A stretch of DNA of 64,000 nt from an uncultured Campylobacter sp. (GTDB lineage: Bacteria > Campylobacterota > Campylobacteria > Campylobacterales > Campylobacteraceae): positions 38,882 to 102,881 of the forward strand of contig UQBJ01000003.1 in the NCBI GenBank assembly GCA_900539255.1, given 5' to 3'. Position 1 is the stretch's first letter. Every line of letters begins with the position of its first letter. The position numbers and the translations under genes are program-made. Below are positions 1 through 7,673 of the stretch, piece after piece. Below the pieces are notes generated by a model. It had not been told where the DNA came from, did not search any database, and saw only the letters and a list, made by a program, of their open reading frames with translations.

Positions 1-85
1 CACTCAAAAGGTTATCGAAGATTTAATCAAACGAAAACTCATTGACAAAGACAGCACACTTTTTGATAAATTCGAGCTTTTTTAA
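1..85 (+). CDS. C-terminal end of an unidentified protein (truncated by window edge)
   Basis: An open frame enters from the left edge and ends with TAA at 83-85. The last residues read TQKVIEDLIKRKLIDKDS followed by TLFDKFELF. The piece is too short to assign to a family. It converges with miaB. The last 23 bases of the frame plus about 20 bases of downstream sequence are repeated in degenerate form right after it (107-154), so the gene end has been tandemly duplicated. Whether the frame is a real gene cannot be decided from 27 codons. Confidence 0.4.
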   Translation, partial: TQKVIEDLIKRKLIDKDSTLFDKFELF

Positions 86-154
86 GACATAAAATTTGCA
101 CTCACATTGATAAATTCGAGTTTTTAAGGTGTAAAAGCAAATTTAGCACTCACA
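63..154. repeat. Two-copy degenerate tandem repeat, about 45 bp
   Basis: The block starting TTGATAAATTCGAG at 63-106 recurs at 107-154. Both copies begin with the same 14 bases and end with GCACTCACA. The first copy contains the 3' end and stop codon of the partial gene at the window edge; the second runs into the end of miaB. Confidence 0.6.
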
Positions 155-1445
155 GCACTTCGCCGTAAAGCACCATTCTACGCGGATTTGTGATTTTAAC
201 CCTTTTCATTTGCCCCAAAAATTCAGCTCCTCCTTGTGTTTGGACTAAAAAGTTATTATCACTTCTGCCCGCTACGCCATTTTCGCGCTGTTCTTCAAAC
301 AGCACCTCAAATTCTTTAAGCCTTTGACGCGCCACAATCTCATCTAAAATCTCATTTTGTCGCCCTTGTAGCTTACTCAAACGCCTTGTGGCAAGCTCTG
401 GCTCGATTTGCCCGCTCATTAAAGCCGCCTTTGTAAGCGGACGCGGCGAGTATTTAAAGGAAAAAATTTGCTCAAAACGCACCTCATTCATCACTTCAAG
501 CGTATCCTCAAAGTCCTTTTCGCTCTCATTTGGAAAGGCGACAATTATATCTGTTGAAATGCTGGCGTTTTCGCACATTTTTCGCACCTTTAAGGCTTTT
601 TCTAAATACCACTCACGCGTATAACCGCGTTTCATCGCCTTTAATACGGCATTTGAGCCACTTTGCAAGGGCAGGTGCAAGGCTTTGCAAATTTTTTCAT
701 TGTGCGTAAAAACTTCTAAAAATTTATCATCAATGTGTAAAGGGTGCGGGCTTGTAAAGCGAATTCGCTTCAAATTTGGAATTTCACTAAGCCTTGTAAG
801 CAAGTCGGCAAAGTCCATTTTTTCGTGTGCTTTTGAAAAATACTTGCCATAATTATTGACATTTTGCCCCAGCAAAAAAAGCTCTTTTGCGCCCTTATCC
901 ACAGCCTTTTGCGCCTCATCAAAAATCAACGAAAAAGGTATGGAGATTTCCTCCCCACGCGTGTGTGGCACTATGCAGTAAGTGCAGTGTTTGTCGCAGC
1001 CTATCATTATGTTGATAAAGCTTTTATAAGGGCTTGAACGAAATTCAGCAAAGGCAAACTCGCTCTCATCGTAGTTTATGTCCGTGCCAAGAAATTTTGG
1101 CGTTTTAACAGCGCGTGTGATTTGAGAGACATTGCGCGCACCCAGCACAAAATCAACATTTGGAGCTTTTTTAAAAATCTCAGCCCCCAAATGCGAAGCC
1201 GTGCAACCGCACACGCCGATTTTCGCGCCCTTTTTTTTGAGCTTTTCAAAGCCACCGATTTCAGAAAAAAGCTTATGCACGGGTCTTTCACGCACGGAGC
1301 AGGTGTTGATGAGTATTAAGTCCGCAGTTTCAGGCTCGTTTGTTAGGGCATAATCTTCTTTTTGGCTCAGCTCAGCGATGATATGCTCGCTATCTCGCAC
1401 ATTCATCGCACAGCCAAGTGTCTGTATATAGAGCTTTTTACTCAA
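150..1445 (-). CDS. miaB: tRNA-2-methylthio-N6-dimethylallyladenosine synthase MiaB
   Basis: A radical-SAM methylthiotransferase of 431 residues that adds the 2-methylthio group to isopentenylated A37 of tRNAs reading U-starting codons. The N-terminal UPF0004 domain carries cysteines at about 12, 49 and 81 for the auxiliary Fe-S cluster. The radical-SAM motif CxxxCxxC is at 150, 154 and 157 in GCDKHCTYCIVPHTRG. A TRAM RNA-binding domain forms the C-terminus. The length is normal for the family. Its ATG overlaps the stop of the upstream HP0268-type gene by four bases, so the two are probably translationally coupled. The N-terminal TLGCAMN with SVRERP and the GEEISIP segment fit MiaB better than MtaB or RimO. 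Confidence 0.95.
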   Translation of the reverse strand: MSKKLYIQTLGCAMNVRDSEHIIAELSQKEDYALTNEPETADLILINTCSVRERPVHKLFSEIGGFEKLKKKGAKIGVCGCTASHLGAEIFKKAPNVDFVLGARNVSQITRAVKTPKFLGTDINYDESEFAFAEFRSSPYKSFINIMIGCDKHCTYCIVPHTRGEEISIPFSLIFDEAQKAVDKGAKELFLLGQNVNNYGKYFSKAHEKMDFADLLTRLSEIPNLKRIRFTSPHPLHIDDKFLEVFTHNEKICKALHLPLQSGSNAVLKAMKRGYTREWYLEKALKVRKMCENASISTDIIVAFPNESEKDFEDTLEVMNEVRFEQIFSFKYSPRPLTKAALMSGQIEPELATRRLSKLQGRQNEILDEIVARQRLKEFEVLFEEQRENGVAGRSDNNFLVQTQGGAEFLGQMKRVKITNPRRMVLYGEVL

Positions 1446-1693
1446 AGAATATGCACCTCATACATATAATCACTCTCATCAAGTCCGTATTTAACGGGGC
1501 GATGATATACGCTAAACCCTTTTTTTTCAAAGTTTTGCACGAGTGCTAGCATTTGTTTGTGCGTGTTTTCCTTGTCAAAATAAAAAAAGCTTTGTCCTTC
1601 TTGGGCGAGCTTTTCTTCGATTTTAGCTAGGCTGATAGTCTTTGGCTTGCCGTTTGCTAGGTTTCTGGCTAGCTTTAAATCTTTGATTTCCAT
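1442..1693 (-). CDS. HP0268-family small nuclease-like protein
   Basis: A protein of 83 residues that resembles Helicobacter pylori HP0268 as I remember it: SFFYFDKENTHKQML in the middle and the ending YMYEVHIL. HP0268 has been reported as a small nicking endonuclease/ribonuclease; the function here is inferred from that. I chose the ATG at 1691-1693 because AGGAAA lies just upstream; the frame stays open for 20 more codons without a ribosome site. It is the first gene of a two-gene unit with miaB (4-base overlap) and diverges from pnp across an 80-base spacer. Campylobacter genomes carry the same neighbour upstream of miaB. Confidence 0.75.
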   Translation of the reverse strand: MEIKDLKLARNLANGKPKTISLAKIEEKLAQEGQSFFYFDKENTHKQMLALVQNFEKKGFSVYHRPVKYGLDESDYMYEVHIL

Positions 1694-1743
1694 AGTTTTT
1701 CCTTTAAAGTTAAATTTAAAGCACAATTTTAGCAAATTTATAG

Positions 1744-1749
1744 TAAAAT
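1744..1749 (+). promoter_or_regulatory. -10 box of pnp
   Basis: TAAAAT preceded by T-rich sequence, 25 bases before the pnp ATG, with AAAGGAAA as ribosome site. The same TAAAATT motif precedes pheS, tgt, sir2, metK and the S4 gene in this window. Confidence 0.5.
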
Positions 1750-1773
1750 TCATAAAAATTTAAAGGAAAATTT

Positions 1774-3930
1774 ATGCAATACACTATCGAACTCAACAAT
1801 CACAGCGAAATTTTCGATGTGGATAAGGTCGCTAAGCAAGCAGCTGGTGCTGTTTTGTTAAGGCAAGGCAAAAGCGTGGTTTTAGCCACAGTCGCTCACG
1901 AGGACAAGCCTGTGGAGGAGGATTTTTTGCCCTTAACGGTGCAATATATCGAAAAAGCCTACGCAGCGGGGCGAATCCCCGGCGGCTACATAAAGCGCGA
2001 AACCAAGCCAAGCGACAGCGAAACGCTCACAGCGCGTATCATCGACAGAAGTTTGCGCCCGCTTTTCCCAAAGGGCTATGCTTATCCTACTCAAATCGTG
2101 GTGCTGGTGCTTTCGTGCGATAGTGAAGTGGATTTGCAAGTGATGAGCCTAAATGCCGCAAGTGTCGCGCTGTATCTTAGCGACATACCGATGAAAGACC
2201 CTGTTTGTGGCGTGCGCATCGCAAGAATCAACGATGAATTTAAGCTCAATCCCACAAACACGGAGCTTAAAAAATCAACCCTTGATTTGTTTGTCTCTGG
2301 CGTGAAAGATGAGCTTTTGATGATAGAAATGCGCGCCCTGCCAAGTGAGGGCGAGTTTATCCCTGTGGTTGCGCCTTTTGCGGGCATTGACGGGCAGAGC
2401 ATTCAAAATATGAACGAGTTGAGCGAGGACGAGATAGTAAATGCCCTAAATTTAGCCCAAAAAGCCATAGAAAACGGCTCAAACGCTTACGAAGAAGCAT
2501 TTAGCAAACACAGAAAAAATGGCGAATTCGAGCTAAAAGAAGAAAACGAAAACGAACAAATCATCAAATTTATCGAGCAAAACTACCTTGCAAAGATGCG
2601 TGAGGCTATCACGCAAATGGCAAAAAGCGAGCGAGCGAGCGAGTTAAACAAAATCGCCAAAGAAATCGTAAATTTAGAGCTTGCCGAGCAAAACGAATGG
2701 GACGAGGAAGCGGTGAGCAAGGCTTTAAACAAGGTTAAACGCACCATCGTGCGCTCACTCATCATCAACGAGGGCGTTCGCGCGGACGGACGCGCCTTAA
2801 ACGAAGTGCGCCCCATCAGCATAGAAACAAATATCTTGCCAAACGCTCACGGCTCGTGTCTTTTCACGCGCGGACAAACGCAAGCCCTTGTCGTAGCGAC
2901 ATTAGGCAGTGAAAATGACGCTCAAATGTCCGATTTGCTTACCGAAACGGGCGCACACGCTGAAAGATTTATGGTAAATTATAATTTTCCCGGCTTTTCA
3001 GTAGGCGAGGCAAGCCCGATAAAAGCACCGGGCAGGCGTGAGCTAGGACACGGAAACCTTGCAAAAAGGGCGTTGTATCCAAGTGTCGATGAGGCTTATC
3101 CCTATGTTATCCGCCTTGTGAGCGAAATTTTAGAAAGCAACGGCAGTAGTTCAATGGCTACGGTGTGCGGCGGTGCGCTTGCGTTGCGAGCTGCTGGCGT
3201 GCCAAGCATAAAACTTGTGGCGGGAGTGGCTATGGGGCTTATCTTTGAAGAGGGCAAATCAGCCGTGCTTACCGATATAATGGGGCTTGAAGACCACGAT
3301 GGCGATATGGATTTTAAAGTAGCTGGCTCAAAAGACGGCGTAACCGCACTTCAAATGGATATAAAGCTAGGCGGTATCGACCAAGACACGCTCAAAAGGG
3401 CTTTGTATCAAGCAAAAGAAGCGAGAATGCACATTTTAGGCATTATGGAGCAAGCAGAGCAAGAAATTGTGGTAAATGAAGAGATTTTGCCAAAACTTGA
3501 ACTTTTTAGCGTAGATCCTTCCAAAATAGTCGATATCATCGGGCAAGCGGGCAAAACTATAAAAGAAATCATCGAAAAATTCGGCGTTTCGATTGATTTA
3601 GACCGCGAAAAGGGCGAAGTGAAAATCGCAGGAGCTGGCGGCGAGCAGGTAAAAGCGGCGAAAGATTATATCATACAAATCACCTCCAAAGAAAGCAAAT
3701 TCGGCAAAAAACGCGAGTTTCGCAAGGACTATCCGCCTTTTGAAGTGGGCGAGGAATTCAACGGGCGCGTGAAAAGCATAGTGCCTTTTGGGGCGTTTGT
3801 GGAGCTGCGAGACGGCGTTGATGGCTTGCTGCACGCGTCCAAAATCAAAGGCGCGCTCAGCGAGGGCGATGAGGTGCGCGTTTGCGTGCGAGAAGTGAAA
3901 AACGGCAAGGTGTCGCTGGATTTAGCCTGA
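1774..3930 (+). CDS. pnp: Polyribonucleotide nucleotidyltransferase (PNPase)
   Basis: A phosphorolytic 3'-5' exoribonuclease that degrades mRNA in the cytoplasm; in C. jejuni it is linked to cold survival and virulence. The 718 residues contain two RNase PH-like domains. The second has the conserved stretch around NYNFPGFSVGEASPIKAPGR. A KH domain follows (IIGQAGKTIKEI near residue 589), then a C-terminal S1 domain (VPFGAFVELRDGVDGLLHAS, about 655-715). Length and order are canonical. ATG at 1774 is preceded by AAAGGAAA. The DUF2920 gene follows after 15 bases and may be co-transcribed. Confidence 0.97.
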   Translation: MQYTIELNNHSEIFDVDKVAKQAAGAVLLRQGKSVVLATVAHEDKPVEEDFLPLTVQYIEKAYAAGRIPGGYIKRETKPSDSETLTARIIDRSLRPLFPKGYAYPTQIVVLVLSCDSEVDLQVMSLNAASVALYLSDIPMKDPVCGVRIARINDEFKLNPTNTELKKSTLDLFVSGVKDELLMIEMRALPSEGEFIPVVAPFAGIDGQSIQNMNELSEDEIVNALNLAQKAIENGSNAYEEAFSKHRKNGEFELKEENENEQIIKFIEQNYLAKMREAITQMAKSERASELNKIAKEIVNLELAEQNEWDEEAVSKALNKVKRTIVRSLIINEGVRADGRALNEVRPISIETNILPNAHGSCLFTRGQTQALVVATLGSENDAQMSDLLTETGAHAERFMVNYNFPGFSVGEASPIKAPGRRELGHGNLAKRALYPSVDEAYPYVIRLVSEILESNGSSSMATVCGGALALRAAGVPSIKLVAGVAMGLIFEEGKSAVLTDIMGLEDHDGDMDFKVAGSKDGVTALQMDIKLGGIDQDTLKRALYQAKEARMHILGIMEQAEQEIVVNEEILPKLELFSVDPSKIVDIIGQAGKTIKEIIEKFGVSIDLDREKGEVKIAGAGGEQVKAAKDYIIQITSKESKFGKKREFRKDYPPFEVGEEFNGRVKSIVPFGAFVELRDGVDGLLHASKIKGALSEGDEVRVCVREVKNGKVSLDLA

Positions 3931-3945
3931 ATTTAGCAAAAGCAA

Positions 3946-5214
3946 ATGTTTCAAAGCAAGACTTATGAAATCAGCTCCACAGACGACATAGAACTTGGCA
4001 TAAGGCGTTACTCAAAGCTCGAATTTAAGGTGAGTTTTGATGATACAAAGCCGATGAAAGCCTTGTTTGTCTTTATCAACGGCATTAGAGATGAGGATTA
4101 TGCGGGCTATGAGGAACATTTGGCTGAATTTGTGGTGCAAACTTATGGCGTGGCAGTGCTTCGAGTAGATTATCACTGCATAGGCTTTCGCCCGCAAACG
4201 GGGGCGACTTTTTATATGGACAAAAGAGACAAGGAAATTTTCAAGGCACAATGCAGCGAAATCGCTCAGCATTGCGACATAGAGCTGAATTTGCCCGATG
4301 ACTTGTCAAATGATGAAAATTTAGGGCAAAATGAAAGCTACGCCCTTTTAACCAGCCTTAACGACATTATTTTAGAGCTTAAAAACGCCCACAAAATTCC
4401 ACAAGACTACCGCTCGCCGCTATCCATAAGTTTGCAGCCTACCAAAAACGAGTATCAAAACTTTGGACTTATGCAAGCCCTTGACATAATCAACGCCATT
4501 TATTTTGTGCGAAAGCACCACGCTGAATTTAAGCTCGCTAAAACGCCCAAAACCTTGCTCTTTGGCACTTCGCACGGAGGCTATCTTGGCTTTTTGTGCG
4601 CTAAATTTGCTCCGTGGCTCATAGATGCAGTAGTGGAAAATTCAGGCTATGCAAATGCGCCGTTGAGATTTTTGGGCTTTGGCAAGGAATTTGATTATAA
4701 GGCTTGCTTTGAAAGCAGCACGGCAAGTATGTTTGACCATCTTGCCATCTTTGTCTTTACCAAAACCTTTTTCACAAGCGTTCAAAGCTCGCCAAAGTGC
4801 TACACCGAAGCGCACGACAAAATCCGCTCTTTGCCAGAACTCGACCACCTGCAAACGCAAGCTGCTTGCCACAAAGCCGTTTTCGTGTCTTACCACAGCG
4901 CAAGAGACTTTGACATAGCCCGCCCAGAGCCAAAACAAAGGCTTTATCAAATGCTTGCTAAACTTGACTTTGACGCCACTTTGCACTTGATAAAAGATGA
5001 AGGCGAAGTTGATGGCAAATTCATCAAAAATTTAAAGCACGGAATGGATATGTCCTTAAAAACGCTCATCAAAAAAGAGCTGCCGCCCTTGCTTGCCCGA
5101 AAATTCACACATAAAAAGAGTGAGAAACACGAAATCACCTACAAAAGCGAGAATTTAGAGTATAAATTCAAAGAAAAGGCTGATAGCATCGAGCTTGTCA
5201 TCAAAAAACTCTAA
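3946..5214 (+). CDS. DUF2920 family protein (alpha/beta-hydrolase-like, '617 family')
   Basis: A protein of 422 residues matching the DUF2920 family, which in C. jejuni is largely found near flagellar modification loci and is partly phase-variable. A nucleophile-elbow motif, FGTSHGG with Ser about 209, followed by a hydrophobic strand, suggests an alpha/beta-hydrolase fold. The N-terminal stretch ALFVFINGIRDEDYAGYEEH is also typical. No homopolymer tract is present, so this copy is not phase-variable by G-tract slippage. There is no signal peptide, so it is probably cytoplasmic. The substrate is unknown; a sugar or acyl-modifying hydrolase role is only inference. It sits 15 bases after pnp with a weak ribosome site. 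Confidence 0.75.
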   Translation: MFQSKTYEISSTDDIELGIRRYSKLEFKVSFDDTKPMKALFVFINGIRDEDYAGYEEHLAEFVVQTYGVAVLRVDYHCIGFRPQTGATFYMDKRDKEIFKAQCSEIAQHCDIELNLPDDLSNDENLGQNESYALLTSLNDIILELKNAHKIPQDYRSPLSISLQPTKNEYQNFGLMQALDIINAIYFVRKHHAEFKLAKTPKTLLFGTSHGGYLGFLCAKFAPWLIDAVVENSGYANAPLRFLGFGKEFDYKACFESSTASMFDHLAIFVFTKTFFTSVQSSPKCYTEAHDKIRSLPELDHLQTQAACHKAVFVSYHSARDFDIARPEPKQRLYQMLAKLDFDATLHLIKDEGEVDGKFIKNLKHGMDMSLKTLIKKELPPLLARKFTHKKSEKHEITYKSENLEYKFKEKADSIELVIKKL

Positions 5215-5221
5215 ATTTCAA

Positions 5222-5386
5222 GCGAAATTTGTGCTTTGCAAATTTTAAATAAAATTTTTGCTTTATAAATTTAAAGTGAAAATTTTGCTTTACAAATTCA
5301 AAGTGGAATTTGTGCTTTGTAAATTTAAAGTGGAATTTATGCTTTATAAATTTTTAGGGAAAATTTGTGTTTGTGTAAATTTAAAG
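5222..5386. repeat. Six-copy degenerate tandem repeat, about 27 bp unit
   Basis: Six consecutive units of about 27-28 bases of the form GAATTTGTGCTTTGTAAATT followed by TAAAGTG fill most of the spacer between the DUF2920 gene and the toxin-antitoxin pair. A unit of 27 keeps frame, so it translates as repeated KFKVE-like peptide, but there is no ribosome site or family match and I do not regard it as a gene. Copies differ at several positions each. Confidence 0.75.
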
Positions 5387-5409
5387 ACTATTTTCTCAAA
5401 GGCACTACT

Positions 5410-5499
5410 TGTCATACTGAGCTTTCGCAAGAAAGCGAAGTATCCATAATTTTAAAGTGTTTTGAATTCTGTGGATTTTTCGCTACGCTCAAAATGACA
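5410..5499. repeat. Dispersed palindromic element (TGTCATACTGAGC family), copy 1
   Basis: The left arm TGTCATACTGAGC...GCGAAGTATCC faces an inverted right arm TGGATTTTTCGCTACGCTC ending AAAATGACA. Inside the arms are CATAATTTTAAAG and a T-rich centre. Comparable copies lie near 14.3, 26.7, 40.8, 49.5 and 63.9 kb, always between genes. It looks like a REP/MITE-type non-coding element. Confidence 0.8.
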
Positions 5500-5623
5500 A
5501 AAGGAAATTTTTTGCTGCGGCTTGCGCCTTGCTCTAAAAGAACTAGCCGCAAAAATCACGCCAAAAATTTATGAGTATGGTTTTTTGCATAAGTAAAATT
5601 TAAAAAAGATAAAAAATTTAAGG

Positions 5624-5629
5624 TATAAT
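5624..5629 (+). promoter_or_regulatory. -10 box of the Doc toxin-antitoxin operon
   Basis: TATAAT about 30 bases before the antitoxin ATG at 5659, preceded by an A/T-rich tract; AAAGGAC is the ribosome site. Confidence 0.6.
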
Positions 5630-5658
5630 GACACTTAAAATTTTGCAAAGGACACAAA

Positions 5659-5847
5659 ATGACAATAACCCTAACAAATGTCAAAGAAGAATTTTTGCCA
5701 AATGTCAAGGAATTTAGCAAGTCAATCAACGCTGAATTTCAAATCAACGCCGAAAAACCGAGCTTTGAAAAAGTGCGCGAAAATTTAAAAGCGAATTTGC
5801 AAAAGCCTGAAAATTACGCCGTATTTGAAAGGCTTAAAGACAAATGA
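5659..5847 (+). CDS. Putative antitoxin of a Doc-type toxin-antitoxin pair
   Basis: A 62-residue protein directly upstream of a Doc-type toxin, overlapping it by four bases (ATGA), the arrangement of an antitoxin gene. The N-terminus MTITLTNVKEEFLPNVKEF resembles that of the RelB-like antitoxin at 16 kb (TITLENVSDEFLKVFKEL), so both probably share a Campylobacterota antitoxin N-terminal fold. The C-terminal half (ENLKANLQKPENYAVFERLK) is the likely toxin-binding region. The family name is not certain; identification rests mainly on context. Its own promoter (TATAAT at 5624) and ribosome site AAAGGACA are clear. Confidence 0.7.
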   Translation: MTITLTNVKEEFLPNVKEFSKSINAEFQINAEKPSFEKVRENLKANLQKPENYAVFERLKDK

Positions 5848-6227
5848 ACTACCTTTCGTTTGATGAAGCCATCATCTTGCATAATGACATAATGAAGCAA
5901 ATGCAAGGGCTTGTGGGGTTTAACAAGGCACAAGTTAGCTACTTGCAATCTGCGCTAGAACATATACAAAATGATGAATTTTACCCTGAATTTTTGGATA
6001 AACTTACCCATTTAGTCTTTGCTTGCGTGAAATTTCACCCTTTTTTAGACGGCAACAAACGCAGCGCCATTTACCTAGCTCACGCTTTTATAGAACTCAA
6101 TGCGCCTGAAATTCTGCCTGATGATTTTTATCAAAGGCTTGAAAATGTCGTTGTCGATGTGGCAAGCGATAAGATGAGCAAAGACGAGCTAAAAGCCTTT
6201 TTAAAAGGCATTTTAAAGCAAATTTAA
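5844..6227 (+). CDS. doc: Doc family (Fic-fold) toxin
   Basis: A 127-residue protein of the death-on-curing family. The signature HPFLDGNKR at residues 65-73 is the Fic/Doc catalytic loop, in which the His and the Asp-Gly-Asn-Lys part bind nucleotide phosphate; Doc of phage P1 phosphorylates EF-Tu. Here LDGNKR keeps the Doc-type Lys rather than the Fic-type Gly, which favours kinase over AMP-transferase activity. The motif is complete, so the toxin is probably functional. It is coupled to the antitoxin by a 4-base overlap. The EamA gene starts 11 bases later and could share the transcript. Confidence 0.88.
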   Translation: MNYLSFDEAIILHNDIMKQMQGLVGFNKAQVSYLQSALEHIQNDEFYPEFLDKLTHLVFACVKFHPFLDGNKRSAIYLAHAFIELNAPEILPDDFYQRLENVVVDVASDKMSKDELKAFLKGILKQI

Positions 6228-6237
6228 AGGACAAACT

Positions 6238-7122
6238 ATGCCATATCTTGTTTTCGTTACTTTTTTGTGGGCGTTTTCGTTTCCCTTAATCGGCTATTTC
6301 ATTAGCGGACAAATGGACAGCTTTTTTGCGGCGTTTTTCCGCGTGTTTTTGGCGTTTTTGGTGTTTTTGGTGTTTTTGAATTGGCGTGTGTCAAACGCCT
6401 TAAAAGTCCAGCTGATGAGCATCGGCGCACTACAAATAGGCATAATGTATCTTTTTTATTATCACTCATTTTTGTATTTAACCGTGAGCGAGGTTGCCCT
6501 TTTTACCATTTTCACGCCCTTTTATGTGAGCCTTGTTTATGATTTTTTCGCGCGCCGTTTTCGTCCGCTTTATCTCATAAGCATTAGCCTGTGCGTGTTT
6601 GGAGCGTTTATCATCAAATTTGGCGCGATAAATTCGCACTTTTTGACAGGCTTTTTGCTCATACAAATGGCAAATTTAGCCTTTGGCACGGGGCAAAGCC
6701 TTTATAAAATCGTGCTTGAATACCACCGTATCCCTAGCCAACGCAGCATTTTTGGGTATTTCCACTTAGGTGCGGCGCTCATCACCGCACTAGCCTTTTT
6801 TACTATCGGCGACACGCAAAATCTCCCCAAAAATGCTTCATCTTGGATAGTGCTGTTTTATCTAGGGCTTGTGGCAAGCGGGCTTGGATACTTTATGTGG
6901 AACAAGGGCGCGACACTTGTGGATAGCGGCATTTTAGCCATAATGAACAACGCCCTAATCCCAGCAGCCATCATCGCTAACGCCCTTTTAGTCGCCCTTT
7001 TCTTCCCCGAAAAAAGCGTGGAATTTAGCACCGCAGAATGTGTGAAAATCACGCTTGGCACGCTGATAATGTTTTTTTCATTGTGGCTACACTATAAAAT
7101 CATCAAGCGGTATGAAAGATAA
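6238..7122 (+). CDS. EamA/DMT superfamily transporter
   Basis: A polytopic inner-membrane protein of 294 residues with about ten hydrophobic segments in two repeated halves, as expected of drug/metabolite transporters. The N-terminus LVFVTFLWAFSFPLIGYFIS and the second-half GLVASGLGYFMWNKGATLVDSG are family-typical. The substrate cannot be told from sequence. It starts 11 bases after doc with AAAGGACA as ribosome site. A hairpin at 7158-7182 probably ends transcription. Confidence 0.88.
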   Translation: MPYLVFVTFLWAFSFPLIGYFISGQMDSFFAAFFRVFLAFLVFLVFLNWRVSNALKVQLMSIGALQIGIMYLFYYHSFLYLTVSEVALFTIFTPFYVSLVYDFFARRFRPLYLISISLCVFGAFIIKFGAINSHFLTGFLLIQMANLAFGTGQSLYKIVLEYHRIPSQRSIFGYFHLGAALITALAFFTIGDTQNLPKNASSWIVLFYLGLVASGLGYFMWNKGATLVDSGILAIMNNALIPAAIIANALLVALFFPEKSVEFSTAECVKITLGTLIMFFSLWLHYKIIKRYER

Positions 7123-7157
7123 CTCTGTGCCTTTTAAGATACTTGCCAAAGCCGTTT

Positions 7158-7182
7158 AAAACTTGCCTTAAAATCAAGTTTT
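7158..7182 (+). terminator. Hairpin after the EamA gene
   Basis: AAAACTTG (7158-7165) and CAAGTTTT (7175-7182) form a perfect 8-bp stem with a 9-base loop, continuing into TATTT. It lies between the EamA gene and the convergent HIT gene. Confidence 0.55.
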
Positions 7183-7226
7183 ATTTCAAAGAAATTTAAG
7201 CTTGCCCTTAAATTTCAAGCTCAGCT

Positions 7227-7562
7227 TTAAATTTCAGGCTTTTCCTTAAAGCCAGCTAAAAAGTGAAAATGCAAGTGAAAGACTTCTTGTCCAGCGCCCA
7301 CACCGCAGTTTGTAACGAGTTTATAGCCCGTTTTGTCAGCTCCCGTTAAAAGGGCAAGTTCTTGGATAAAGCTCGTCATCTTCGCCATTTGCTCGGGGCT
7401 AAACTCTTGAAAGTCCCTACAATAAGCCTTTGGAATCACCAAAATATGCACGGGCGCTTTTGGATTTATATCATCAAACGCCAGAAATTCATCACTTTCA
7501 AGCCTTTTGTTGCTTGGAATTTCGCCCGCCACGATACGCTCAAAAATCGTTTTTTCTCTCAT
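7227..7562 (-). CDS. HIT family protein (nucleotide phosphohydrolase/transferase)
   Basis: A compact 111-residue histidine-triad protein. The triad HLHFHFLAG lies near the C-terminus, with FDDINPKAPVHILVIPK as the conserved central strand. Such proteins hydrolyse adenosine 5'-phosphoramidates and similar nucleotides. One position is uncommon (HLHFHF where HLHLHV is usual) but the three histidines are kept. ATG at 7560-7562 is preceded by AAAGGAC. It is divergent from pheS, an arrangement I recall from C. jejuni. Confidence 0.92.
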   Translation of the reverse strand: MREKTIFERIVAGEIPSNKRLESDEFLAFDDINPKAPVHILVIPKAYCRDFQEFSPEQMAKMTSFIQELALLTGADKTGYKLVTNCGVGAGQEVFHLHFHFLAGFKEKPEI

Positions 7563-7633
7563 TTTGTGTCCTTTGAAAAGAAAAATTTTTAAAATTATAC
7601 CTTATTTTTGTAGATATTGTTGAAAAATTTAGG

Positions 7634-7639
7634 TAAAAT
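7634..7639 (+). promoter_or_regulatory. -10 box of the pheS-pheT-aroA operon
   Basis: TAAAAT in AGGTAAAATAACAGC, 35 bases before the chosen pheS start at 7674. This placement supports the internal TTG rather than the TTG at 7617, which would lie upstream of the promoter. Confidence 0.5.
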
Positions 7640-7673
7640 AACAGCTTATCACTTTATCATCGAAAGGGTAAAT

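Noticed and set aside
3946..5214. Phase variation of the DUF2920 gene
   Set aside because: Relatives in C. jejuni carry G tracts, but no run of seven or more G or C is present here.
5222..5386. CRISPR-like array
   Set aside because: Units are adjacent without spacers, strongly degenerate and A/T-rich; no cas genes are in the window.
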